Shown one piece after another: positions 22,344 through 33,300 of a stretch of DNA of 64,000 nucleotides. The notes below the pieces were generated by a model. That model was not told the origin of the DNA. It saw nothing but the letters and a program-made list of their open reading frames with translations, and did no database searches. Location: assembly GCA_002964805.2 (NCBI GenBank), contig PUDQ02000024.1:1-64000 (forward strand), given 5' to 3'. Position 1 is the first letter of the stretch. Each line of letters opens with the position of its first letter. Origin of the DNA: Trametes villosa. Taxonomy: Eukaryota > Basidiomycota > Agaricomycetes > Polyporales > Polyporaceae. The translations under genes and the position numbers were made by a program.

Positions 22344-24569
22344 ATGGTCAACATCACCTACGATGCCTGTGAGTGCCCACACAATGCTTACGCGTCGCGT
22401 GCGCAGCCGCTCACCGCTCGCTTTTCGCTTAGCGGGCGCCATTCAATGGTTCGACCCCGACTCCGGGACGACCTGGGTCTACAACCCCGGAGACATGGCT
22501 TGGGTCCTCGCCTCGACGGCCTTGGTCTGGCTCATGATTCCTGGCGTCGGCTTCTTCTACTCTGGCCTTCTCCGGCGGAAGAACGCGCTATCCATGATCT
22601 GGGCTTCCATGATGACTCTCGCAGTCGTATCCTTCCAGGTGCGTTCCTATATGCGCTATCAATGGGCTCGCAACTGACTCCGAGCTCTATCTAGTGGTTC
22701 TTCTGGGGGTGGGTGACCTTACCGCCGCGGTTGCAGGCCGTCCCGTTGACTCTATAATCTCCCAGGTTCTCGCTCACCTTCAGTGAAACGGGTAGCGCGT
22801 ACATTGGAAACCTGAGTAAGTCCCCTCGTTTGCACCGGAACATCAGTTTCTTCAGAGGGGCGAGCATGCAGTCGTGCTAGGAGTGCGTCATTACGGGAAT
22901 TTTGTCTCAGTGCTCAGCCTTGATCAGCGCTCGAGTAGGGACTCTTCTGGTTTGGTTCCCGTGGCTGCAGCCATGTCTATGGCCATGTGAGGCGTGCACT
23001 TGCGCTCCATTGCACATCCCTTAGACATGCCTCCCCACGGCCAAGGCCTTACGCCTGCACCCTGGGGACTCTCAAGTTACCGTTTGCGCAGCGAGGAACT
23101 TGCGGTCTAACATGCTTTATCATCCAGAATATTTCGGTCTCAAGGGCGTGCTTGAGCGACCCTCCATCGGTAGCAGCAAGATACCATCCCTCATTTACTG
23201 CGTCTTCCAGCTCATGTTCGCGGCCATCACGTACGTAGCTGCCGTACTACACCTCCTTTTAGCTAATGCTGACACAAAAACAGACCTATTCTCGCCATTG
23301 GTGCTATCGCCGAGCGCGGCCGCCTCGGGCCCATCATGGTCTTCGTCTTCATCTGGTCGACGATCGTCTACGACCCCATCGCGTGCTGGACGTGGAACAC
23401 CAACGGCTGGTCGTACAAGCTCGGCGGGCTCGACTTCGCTGGAGGCACGCCCGTCCACATTTCGTCCGGTACTGCCGCGCTCGCCATCTCCATCTACCTC
23501 GGGAAGCGTCGCGGATACGGCACCGAGCGCCTCGCGTACAAGCCCCACAACACGACCTACGTCGTCCTCGGCACGGTATTCCTCTGGTTCGGCTGGTTCG
23601 GGTTCAACGGTGGCTCTGCGCTCGCGGCGAACCTGCGCGCCGTCCAGGCGTGCATCGTCACCAACCTCGCGGCCAGCGTCGGCGGCATGACCTGGATGCT
23701 CTGGGACTACCGCCTCGAGCGCAAGTGGTCGGCGGTCGGCTTCTGCTCTGGCGCGATTGCGGGTCTCGTTGCGATCACCCCTGCCTCTGGCTACGTCGGC
23801 TCTCGTGCGTACAACGACTTGCTCCGCTTGATTCACACGCTGACGATTTGATCGTAGCTGCCGCTGTCCTGTTCGGATTCATGGCTGGCACGCTGTGCAA
23901 CTTCGCGACGCAGCTCAAGTTCGTCTTCGGCTACGATGACTGCCTTGATGTACGCCATATCGCATTCATCCCATCCGTGCTTTGCTCACCAGTGCAATCC
24001 GCAGATCTTCGCTTCGCACGCTATCGGTGGTGTGATCGGCAACGTCCTCACTGGTCTCTTCGCGCAGGCGAGCGTCGCCGGCTTCGACGGCGGGCTCGCG
24101 CCTATCCCCGGTGGCTGGCTCGACCACCACTACATCCAGCTCGGCTACCAGGTCGCGGACTCCGTTGCGGGCATGAGCTACTCCTTCGTCATGACCGTAC
24201 GTCCACTGCACCTCTAGATTCCCTGCAGAATTTCCAGAGCTTACCTCCCCATTTGTTCCGCAGACAATCATCCTGTGGATCATGCACTTCATCCCGGGCC
24301 TGCGCCTGCGCGCGACTGAGGAAGCCGAGATCCTCGGCATCGACGACGCGGAGATGGGCGAGTTTGCGTACGACTACGTCGGCATCGACCTCGGCGCGTC
24401 CGGCCACGAGTACCACGACGACACGCACTCGCACGGCGCGCTGCCCGCGACGACTGGCGGGCGCGAGCCGCACCATGTGCACTCCGCGCCGCACGTCCAT
24501 AAGGCGCAGCACGACGGGAGCAGTCTCGAGGGCTCGGACGTCGAGAAGCGCGAGGTTCCCGTCGCGTGA
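22344..24569 (+). CDS. Ammonium transporter, Mep/Amt family
   Basis: This is a 502-residue plasma-membrane ammonium transporter. The nine exons are 22344-22368, 22433-22638, 22695-22708, 22766-22815, 23128-23230, 23284-23804, 23858-23949, 24005-24196 and 24264-24569; all phases agree. The N-terminal helix region reads GDMAWVLASTALVWLMIPGV followed by GFFYSGLLRRKNALSM, the Amt signature. The conserved Asp is in STIVYDPIACWTWN, the twin pore histidines are in GGTPVHISSGTAALAIS and IFASHAIGGVIGNVLTGLFA, and LWFGWFGFNGGSALAAN is typical. The hydrophilic C-tail begins after IILWIMHFIPGLRLRATEEA and holds the conserved EIxGxDxAEMGEFAYDY motif used for gating in Amt trimers, then a His-rich end. Intron 4 is unusually long at 312 bases. 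Upstream GATA sites fit nitrogen control. SDR duplicates lie on either side. Confidence 0.95.
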
Positions 24570-25924
24570 GCCTCGTTCCCTGCCTTCGGAGTACTTGGAG
24601 GGCTTGGGTGTGATGGATTTTGGGGGGAGGTATAATTTACGTGCGTGGTGCACGTTCGTTGGTTCTATTTGTCGCTCTTCGCCCTCGTGCGAATGTGCAC
24701 ATTACTAGTAGTAGTAGAGGAGTACCGTACGCGTCTCTTTTTGTCTTTGTTTTTGCTGTCCAACTCGGACGTGGATGTAGTGTATGAAGTATACTTGATG
24801 AATACCATTCATAAACATCTCGAACTGGCCGGTCGTCGAACTCGTTCGTGTTGAGCTTGCAGTAGAATGACCTGTGGGGAGGGGCTGCAGAGGTTGGCCG
24901 TGGGAACGTCGGACTTCCAATCCGTCAAGGAGGATCGCGAGCGGGGCTTCTAGTTGAATGCTACATATGCCGACGCTGTGAGTCCACCACCCCCTCGTGT
25001 TTTCTACTGAACCGAGAGTGAGACGCAGAATATTACACCAGAAGTGCATGGTGTTCCGAATTTACTTGAGGGAAATCGAGTGGACACGCAATCCCGACGC
25101 TCCCACGGGAACCCCTCCACCATGTGCAGTTGAGAGGAACGATTGTCTTCCGCCTTCAATCGGGAGGCTGGTTCACGAACCTTGATCTGTGGGGTCCATC
25201 TGCGGGATCTGTACGACAGGACTTGCTGGTATCCTGCCAGGTTTTATAGACCGTGTACGGTGAGGATCACCTCCCAGTTGGCTATACGACCTCTACTGAA
25301 CACGAGGTGTGCCCGTCAGCTATGGGTACGACTGGGATCGGTCTCGGATCACCGAGCTCCCCCTAGCCTACGGGTATGCAGTCTCAGTGAGCGCTGCAGT
25401 ATGCCGCCCGGCCCAGGTGCCACTGGCATCGTTCCTGCGGGGAGCGCCGAGAAACTTTCAAGACCCCTGGCGCCCACAACCGCCAACATACATAACCCCT
25501 CGCTGAACCACCCTATCCCTCCTGACCAATCCAGGGTGCGCAACGGAATCGCACGCTCGCCTGTGCCGTCCCGTATGTATAACTGCATGGACTGCTTTGA
25601 CGAGCAGTCTGGAGGACGATAACTCCGAGTTGTTCGGGGAGAGGCAGATGACTGATTGACTCCGAGTGCGGCGATTCACAGACTGATGTTCACGAGCGGC
25701 AAAGAAGCAGTGGGTATATGTTCTATAAGGAGCCCAAGATGCTTTCTTTCTCTTATTACTTCGGAAAGCTGGAGGCAATTAGTGAGTAAAGAAAGAAACA
25801 TGGCGGAGTATAAGAGGGGCAGCATTCGATACCACCGTCTTCCACTCACCAACCACACACCAACCACTCACCAACCACTCACCAACCTAGCTCTCTCTAA
25901 CATCTCAAGCGACCCATCGATACA
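24570..25924. other. Intergenic region with short CA-rich repeat before SDR copy 2
   Basis: No gene is recognised. At about 25846-25890 an imperfect CACCAACCACT repeat lies in the leader of SDR copy 2, and GTATAAGAG at about 25807-25815 is a TATA-like site about 115 bases before its ATG. Confidence 0.45.
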
Positions 25925-26988
25925 ATGACTGCATCCCGTGTTTGGCTCAGTAGGTGTTCCCTCCTTCCCGCTCACTACGCTTCTGATACGTCGCGCTACA
26001 GTCACCGGCTCCTCTACCGGCTTCGGCCGCGAGACCGTCATCCAAGCCCTCGACAGCGGCGACAAAGTCGTCGCTACTCTCCGCAAGCCCGCCGTGCTCG
26101 ACGACCTCGTCGCAAAGTACCCCGCGGACCGCCTCCGCGTCGTAAAGCTCGATGTCACAAAGTTGGACGAGATCGACGGCGCGTTCGCGCAGGCCAAGGC
26201 GGCGTTCGGGCGCGTCGACATTGTATTCAACAATGCCGGCTTCGTCGCGGTCGGCGAGAACGAGTCGTTCCCGGACGACGTCGCGCGCTCCCAGTTCGAG
26301 GTGAACTTCTGGGGTGCGGTGCACGTCTCGCAGCAGGCGGTGCGCTTCTTCCGGGAGGAGAACAAGCCGCAGGGTGGGCTGCTCCTGCAGAACAGCTCGA
26401 TGGTGGGTCTGGCTGGCCGACCCATCATCGGGTTCTACGCCGCTTCTAAGCATGGTGAGCGTAGGGTCTTTCATCTGCCGCCGCTACTTGTTCTGAACGG
26501 CCCCCGCGTCGCAGCCCTTGAGGGCTTCAGCGAGTCTCTTGCGAAGGAGCTCGACCCCGCCTGGAACATCAAAGTGCGTTCCCGCCCTTGCGGACTGCAT
26601 CGCGCACACAATCTTGACACTCGAAATGATGATGCAGGTCGCGATCCTCGAGCCGGGCTCGTTCAAGACGTCCGTTTTCAACCTCGACACGAACATGATC
26701 CTCATCCCGCAGCACCCCGCGTACAACAACCCCGCGCTGCCCGTGTACCAGTTGCGCGGCGCATTCCTGAAGAGCGCGGGTCAGGTCGTGGCGGACGCCG
26801 AGGCGGACCTGCAGGCTGTTGAAATCGCCCCCGGTGTCGCGAAGATCATCGAGTTCTCGCGCCTGCCGAGCCCGCCGCTGCACTTCCCGCTCGGCAAGGA
26901 CTCGATTGCGCTCGCCCGGGAGAAGATTAAGGACCTCGCTGAGGATATCGACCAGTACGAGTCGTGGTCGGACAACCTGGGCAAGTAG
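25925..26988 (+). CDS. Short-chain dehydrogenase/reductase, copy 2
   Basis: This is a 295-residue classical SDR, the duplicate of the reverse-strand gene at 17337. Exons are 25925-25949, 26002-26454, 26515-26573 and 26638-26988, phases 1, 1, 0, with the first three the same lengths as in copy 1. The cofactor loop reads ITGSSTGFGRETVIQALDSG, the NNAG motif is present, and the catalytic residues are in SSMVGLAGRPIIGFYAASKH. I count roughly ten amino-acid differences from copy 1 in the 150-residue second exon. Intron sequences are clearly more diverged than exons. The last exon is one codon longer and differs around GQVVADAEADLQAVEIAPGV. The substrate is unknown. Having copies in opposite orientation at both sides of the ammonium transporter suggests an inverted local duplication. 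Confidence 0.9.
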
Positions 26989-27388
26989 GGGTACGGGTTT
27001 CTTGTCCCGGGTCATGCCTTCAACAGGTATATCCTGGCTGCCTTTACTCTTGTGTATCTGATAGATAAAGCTGTCTCGCGTTGTATAAACAAGCTACGTT
27101 TTCGTTGTCGTCGTCTTCGCGTATGTCTACAGTTTTACCTCGCCGGTCAGCCTAGTTATACGCCCAGGATATGATCGTCTCTGCTTGGCATCGGATCATC
27201 ATACTCACACCAGCGACATCGAGTGCAAGTAGTACATGTATTCGCTACATGAAGTACACGCAGTCCATATATCACCTCCACCTCCATCAATCCATCTCCA
27301 GGAAATCTATACCCAACGCTGCACACGACTCCGCGTGTCCTGCGCGCGGCCGCATCGCAGCGCTTCCACACATCCACATCACCTAGCG
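26989..27388. other. Convergent intergenic region
   Basis: This spacer lies between the 3' ends of SDR copy 2 and the second DUF6533 gene. Nothing else is recognised. Confidence 0.5.
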
Positions 27389-30300
27389 CTACGACCCGGC
27401 CCCCTGCCCTGTCCTCCGCTCCCGATCCAGGCTCAATCTCCACGACGGCGGCGCAACCCACGAGCGACGCTGCCCCGTCGCCGCATGCGCCGATCGCGCC
27501 GATCGCGGCGGGCGTGGGCCGTAGCCCTCCCCTGATGGTGAATCAGGCGAGAGCGGAGACGGAGGAGGGTATACGGCGCCCGCGGAATGCGGCGGGCGTG
27601 AGGGGTATGCTGACGGGGAGCGCGGCGGGCGAAGAGATTGCCCAGACGGGGAATCAGGCGATTGAGGGGTGCGCGGGGAGGGAGGGGTCGGTGATAGTCT
27701 TTGTGAATGCGGAGACGAAGGTGAGCGAGGAGACGAAGGGCTACGGGGTGCAAGGGAGAGCGGAGTCCTCGGCGACGCCGGCGGGGTCTTGCGCGGTGCA
27801 CGCGGCGGGGGCGGGAGGGGCGTGTGCGCGGGGCGCGCGGGGTCCGCAGGCTCGCCGACGACGACTACCTCGGACGTGACTTGCACGACAAGCTGCCCGG
27901 GGAGCGAGCGCGTGTGATCGGGCGGGTCGCGGCCACGCGCGTCGTCTGCCGTGCGCGGGCGACGCTTGCCCAGCAGCTTCGGGAGGGGCGCGCCGACCGC
28001 AGTGAGGGACGGCTTCTTCGCGAGCTCGCCTCTCCCCTCTTCACCCGCATCCGCGTCCTGCTCGCCGTCGTGTTTAAACTCGGAGCGTGAGGGGTCGGTG
28101 TCTCCATGCTGCTCAGAACGGTCGTCCTCGTCGTCATACAGCCCGTACTCGTCCTCGTACCCTGTGCGCTCGAACATGATGATCGGCGCACCGAGGTTGC
28201 CGATGATGCTCGACTCGAACGTCTTCACGCCCGACATCTCGTGCGCGGCGGTGAGCTGGTATGACTCCTCGTACCCGCTCCGCCCGGGGCCGCCGTACCC
28301 ACGCCCGCCTCCGGACGAGCCGCGCATGACGGGCCCGCGCCGAAGGACTTCGGAGCGCAAGTTGAGCATGAGCCGCGAGACCATCAGGCTCGTGATGCTG
28401 CGTGGGGGAGATTGTGAGCGTGCGCGGGGCGTAAACATAATAGGGAGGACTTACAGGGTGCTGAAGGAGGCGTTGATGACCTTGAGGTCGGGCTGCTTAA
28501 CGCGTTAGCAAGGTGCACTATGCGCCACTCTCCACGCGCGAGCGCGGCCGCAGGAACCCTACTCACTGTAGCAAACTACGAGAAAACGACGTCAGTCACG
28601 GCGCGCAACGGAAGCGGAGCATATGCGGACGTACGATGAAGATCAAGACGGTGACGAGATTGGACACGAAGATCGCCGCGAAGTACATGATGCCTGCGGG
28701 GGATCCGCGCGCGATTAGCGTGCGCTCTTCCCAAGAACGGCGCGGGAGCGGGGACGCTGCGTCGGGCAACGCGCCTTCCCGCTGCCACGGAAGCGGATGC
28801 CGATGCCGATGCCGAAAAGGGAGAGCGAGAGGCGGGGGACGTACCGTCGCGCATGATGACCGTGATGAGCGAGAGGGCTTCGCCGATGAGCGTGCGCCTG
28901 TAGAGCTGAATCGTGCGGTACAGTGTCGCGAAGAACACGACCGAGTCTGCCCGCGTCGATACCAAGCCCAAGAAAAGACAGAACAGAGTCCGTGTCAGCA
29001 CGCGTGTGAACGCCCGAGGAGGCGCGGGCGACGTTACCAAACACGAGTTCCGCGACCCAGGTGTAGATGATACGGTCGCCACTGCATTGTATCCCGACGA
29101 ATAGCGGGAAGGGGGGCAAACAGGGGCCTGTCAGCGCGTGCCGACGGCAGGGGGCTGGGGAAAGGGCCCGGGGCGCACGCAGCCGCGCCCGCGGGACCGG
29201 TACTCACGGTGACGATTTGCCCGTGAGGATGCATCCGACGAACCCTAGCGACGGGGCGCAGCGTGAGTGGTACTGTGGGGAGTGGCAACGCCTGCAGAGG
29301 CTGTGACCCGCTTAGTCACCAGACGCCCGGACGAAAGGTGGGCATCGCGAGCTCGCGATGAATTAAGCGCGTGCGCGCGCGCGCTGGGCGCTAATAATTG
29401 TGGCTGAACTCGCGAACGTACGGTATACGACATGTAATGGCTACTGTGCTATGGTATGGGATACGGAAGGGGGCAAAAACATACAATGAAAAAGTCCGAA
29501 TGAATTCATGAAGACGCGCTCGTAGCGGCATCAGTGCGGGGCAAGAATTGCCGCATATAGGCGAGTTCTTGAGCTTCTGCTACCCACGCCCCCTCGCCTG
29601 CGCGCGCGCGGTAGCGCACGATCGCCATCGCCAGTACCTCCACCTTGTCTTGCTTGCGCCTCAGCGTAGACTTCGCCGGAACCATCGGATCCATCTCCCG
29701 CTTTCGAAATGCATCTAGCTGTTCATCAAGACTCGACACTTTGAGGCTCTTGAGTGCTTCGAAGTCCAGGATTAGCACGGTGGCATTGATCTTGGCCATC
29801 ACGGCATCCGCCTTCTCCTGCCTCTCCTTCTGCTCGCGAGCGTGCTGCGCAGCGACGGCAATGGTATGCGCGACTTGTGCGCGTCGACGCTTGGCCTCAT
29901 GACCGCTGGAGTCGATCGCGCGGCCTGCAGCTCGAAGATCCCGCTGATCCTCCTCGCTTGAAAGGTCCGTCTCCACGAATGCCGCGGTATCGTTTTGGAA
30001 GAACTTGGCTAACGCGTTGTAGTAGGCCTGACTTGCATTAGGATATTTGCGGCTCCAGATGCGATACGAGCCGAGCGCGCCTTCGTTGTGATCATTTGTA
30101 GGCAGCAAGTACGCCCGGTCAAGCTCTTCCTCGGTAGCCAGATCGACCGCGCCACCCTCCGCGAATTCGACCGTAAAGCGTTCCCAGGTGCGCAGTGCCC
30201 CCGTCAGAAACGCGACCAACAGGCTCCTGAGGTGCGGGAGCTCCGGGGCGAGCGCGAGCACCGCATAAACGACTTCAGGACGCTCCCACAGCTCGCCGTC

Positions 30301-33300
30301 TAGTGCAGCCGTCTTGTGCGACATGTCCGGCGATAGGAGCACCTCAGGGTTGTCGATGAGGACCTGGAGGTGCTCCTTGAGCTTCTTGTGGAACGGCCCG
30401 AGCTTCAGGCCATTCTGCTGAAGGCGTGCGGTCCGGAGATACGGGTGACTGACCACCTGCCCATAGAGAGCAAGCACGGCCAGCTCCGTGAGTGTCGGGA
30501 CGTCCTGCAGGCCCCGATAGACGTTCTCCTCCATATGATTGAAGCCCGGACGCTCTTTTCGGTCCCGGACAACCTCAAGAAAGCGAAGGTAGTGCGCGCG
30601 ATGCACGAGGAGCTCCGCCGCGGCTGCACAGTGTGAGCCATAACGCGTGTTGCTCGTGTCGGGGAACCGGAGGGGCTGACCAACGACTTCACGGAAATAG
30701 AACGCGTACGTGTCGTGATGACCCTTCTTGTCGTCTTTGTGGTTGAAGAGCGCCCCCGCCAGACTGGTGAGCTTCACTCCACCACGAGTTGAGGACTCAA
30801 GAGCACGGATCTCGGCAGCAGTCAAGTCCTCCGTAGACAAGAGCGAGGCCGCCGCAGTGAGTGCCTCCAGATCCACGTCCTGAAGCGTTGACGCGTTCTC
30901 CTTGTTTGCTAGGAGAACCGGAGGAGTAGCCGCAAGATCCGCCCAAGCCGCCGTCATCGCAGAGTTGCCACCCTTGACGCTGTTGAGGTCTTTATGCATG
31001 GCGCACCCGAGACGGAGGAACAGGTCGAGGGGCCGCCTCTCTTCTGCAGGTAAGGCCTCGTACAAGGCTTTCCCCAGTGCAGTAGTCGCCGCACTGAAGT
31101 GCTCGATGTAGGCCGTCAACTGCGCTTCGGAGGACAGGACCGTCCACACAGCCAGACCGCCACTAGCTTCCACCGCAGCAGCCGATGTGTCCGCGATCAG
31201 CTTCTCGAGGGCCCTCGCAGAAGACTCCCCAGGCTCGCCAAGATGGTTCCGCGCCAGAAAGCGGTACGACATCTCTCGTTTCCAGCTCGCAACTAGCCCG
31301 TGAGTCTTGATTTGGTCAGCAGCGTGGTCGCCCCCCATGCCCGCCAGCTTCACTCCACAGGCTTCGATACTGATTTCTTTCCCCTCGCGGCGTGCAAGGG
31401 GTGACTTGTTGAATGTTGCGACAAGGTCCTGAAGCCGCGCGACCCACCCGCTGACCTGCGTCTCGCTAGTGTGGTCGGCGGAGGACTCGACCCCAAGCAG
31501 ACGCGTATGGACGCCCTCCGAACCGTCCTTCCGAGGAATGTGCAGATGGCGGGCTTCTATATTCACGCACCGGTTCGTCGTCGCGTCGCCGGATGCTGTG
31601 AAGCCTGAGTACTGATTAGCACTCATAGTATCCATTGCTGCCGAAATGCGAGACCTACTTGCGGCGTCTCGGAGCTCGGATGCAAGCTGGATGTCGCTTG
31701 CATAGCCGCCCTCGAAGATGACTCTCCGAACGGTATGCGCACTCATCTTCCCGAGAATAGCAAAGCCTAATGTGCGCCCAATGGTTTGCATCAGCACGCC
31801 GACCTTGGTCTGCGCACATCCCGCTCGAACGAGCAGCCTTGCGAGAGCGCGCGCCCTCGGCGTGTAGACCCCTCGCTCCTTTAACTTCATCGTCACAGGC
31901 CGCGTTCGGAGCTTCTTTGTCGCGGCTTCTAGTTGGCCAGGGAAGCGCGCTATGCGTTTCCGACACGTTCGTAAGTCGCGCCGACACGTCGAGAGTTCAT
32001 TACTGAGGCCCTTGTTAGCGTCCTGCAGCCGCACGAACACGGTTTCGACGTCCTCGACGGTTCGCGCCTCCGCGCGCTCAGCTGATGCCTGCGCCTCTGC
32101 AAGAACAGCTCGCTCTTGCGTGCTCTTGCGGAGCTCCTCTCGTGCTCGTGACGCTGCGGCGCGAGCACGTACGAGCTTGCGGCTCTCGTTACGCAGCCGG
32201 GATCGGTATGTGCTTGACTGCCTTCGCAGGCGCGCATTTTCTTCTTCCATCTTCTGCAGCTGACCCTCTCTTGTGGACAGCTCCCGTCGAGTCTGAGCAA
32301 GGGCTGCCTCGAGCACGGCGGCTTGCTCCTGGAGTGTTGCGACCAGGAGAGCTTCCGCAGGTGTTGCCTAGGTGCAGCCACACCACATCAAGTGAGTACT
32401 ACTAACACTTTTTCATATCTTTTCCGTCATTTACCTCCCGGTTTCTCAGGGCAGCAGGGCCCGGAACATTCTCGTCTTGCTCGTCAAGGGTGCGAGCCCT
32501 CTTTGCTGCGCGTGCCCGCTCCAAGTGGTCCTCCATCTTGCTGGTAGGTCTCCGCTTCCTCGGCCTGCCCCCTCGATGCTGATCTCCCATATTCTGCAGG
32601 CTCAGTATTAGTTGTAAATTGCTGAAAATATTTCTTAGGTACTATACATCTATGTGTCGCTGTTCCGGGGTGTCGAGCGTTGCGTACGGCCCTCCTCGCT
32701 GTCCGTACGCGAGGCCATGGTTACCGAGGAGTGGGTCGCCCCTGTCACGTGACACGATCAAACGCGAAAGTGGCTGAGGCGCGCCTCTCGTTCAATGCCC
32801 GCGCCGTCGCTGTCTCTGCGCGCAACTTTGCGCTCGTGCTTGCCCGCGCGCCTCCACGAGAACCTTCGCGATCTCGCAATGCCACTTGAAGGCAAGTATT
32901 AAGTAGAACAAACTTTGTCTTGAGTGCTCCTATGATCCCCTGCTGCAAGCATCTCGTGCATCGGTTGCGGTAATGAAAATCTTTTCTACTCAATACATGG
33001 AGTACATTACATATGCTCATTTGCACCGTTGATTGAGCCCTCGCGGGGCGAGAGGTGACTATAAACTTGTTGCGATTTCCGTGCCCATCCACCCCCGGCG
33101 TTTACTGAATTCGCAAATAGGTACAAACAAAATCGGCCTCGCAGGCGTTGCCACTCCCCAGGTACTGGCGCGAACGGGACAGGATCCGCGCGCTGTGGGT
33201 CCATACCTGGTGGGAGCTCGAGCATCGTGCCGTCCGTGAATGCCCACTGTTGCGAACGCGAGTGTCAGCGACCGTTGCAATGCGACATGGATAGGGGGGA

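Larger units (their letters stand above)
29276..33160 (-). mobile_element. 3,885-bp DNA transposon with 20-bp TIRs inside a host intron
   Basis: The left end 29276-29295 reads TGGGGAGTGGCAACGCCTGC and the right end 33141-33160 is its exact reverse complement; similarity continues a few bases inward (GAGGC) with a one-base gap. Both ends are flanked by the same 7 bases, GGTACTG, at 29269-29275 and 33161-33167, the expected target-site duplication. The interior holds one two-exon reverse-strand gene of 1,005 residues. Removing the element plus one target copy restores a 70-base intron in the surrounding DUF6533 gene, independent support for the boundaries. The TIR resembles hAT ends (short, with GAGTGGCAA), but hAT usually makes 8-bp duplications and I see only 7, so the superfamily is left open. 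Perfect TIRs and an open ORF suggest a recent, possibly active insertion. Confidence 0.88.

Noticed and set aside
23266..24708. 480-codon forward open frame
   Set aside because: It overlaps the ammonium transporter in another frame and passes through its introns; the transporter frame has clear Amt motifs.
29276..33160. Assignment of the intron element to the hAT superfamily
   Set aside because: The TIR is hAT-like, but only seven flanking bases match on both sides instead of the usual eight and the ORF lacks hAT dimerisation motifs that I recognise. The superfamily is left open.
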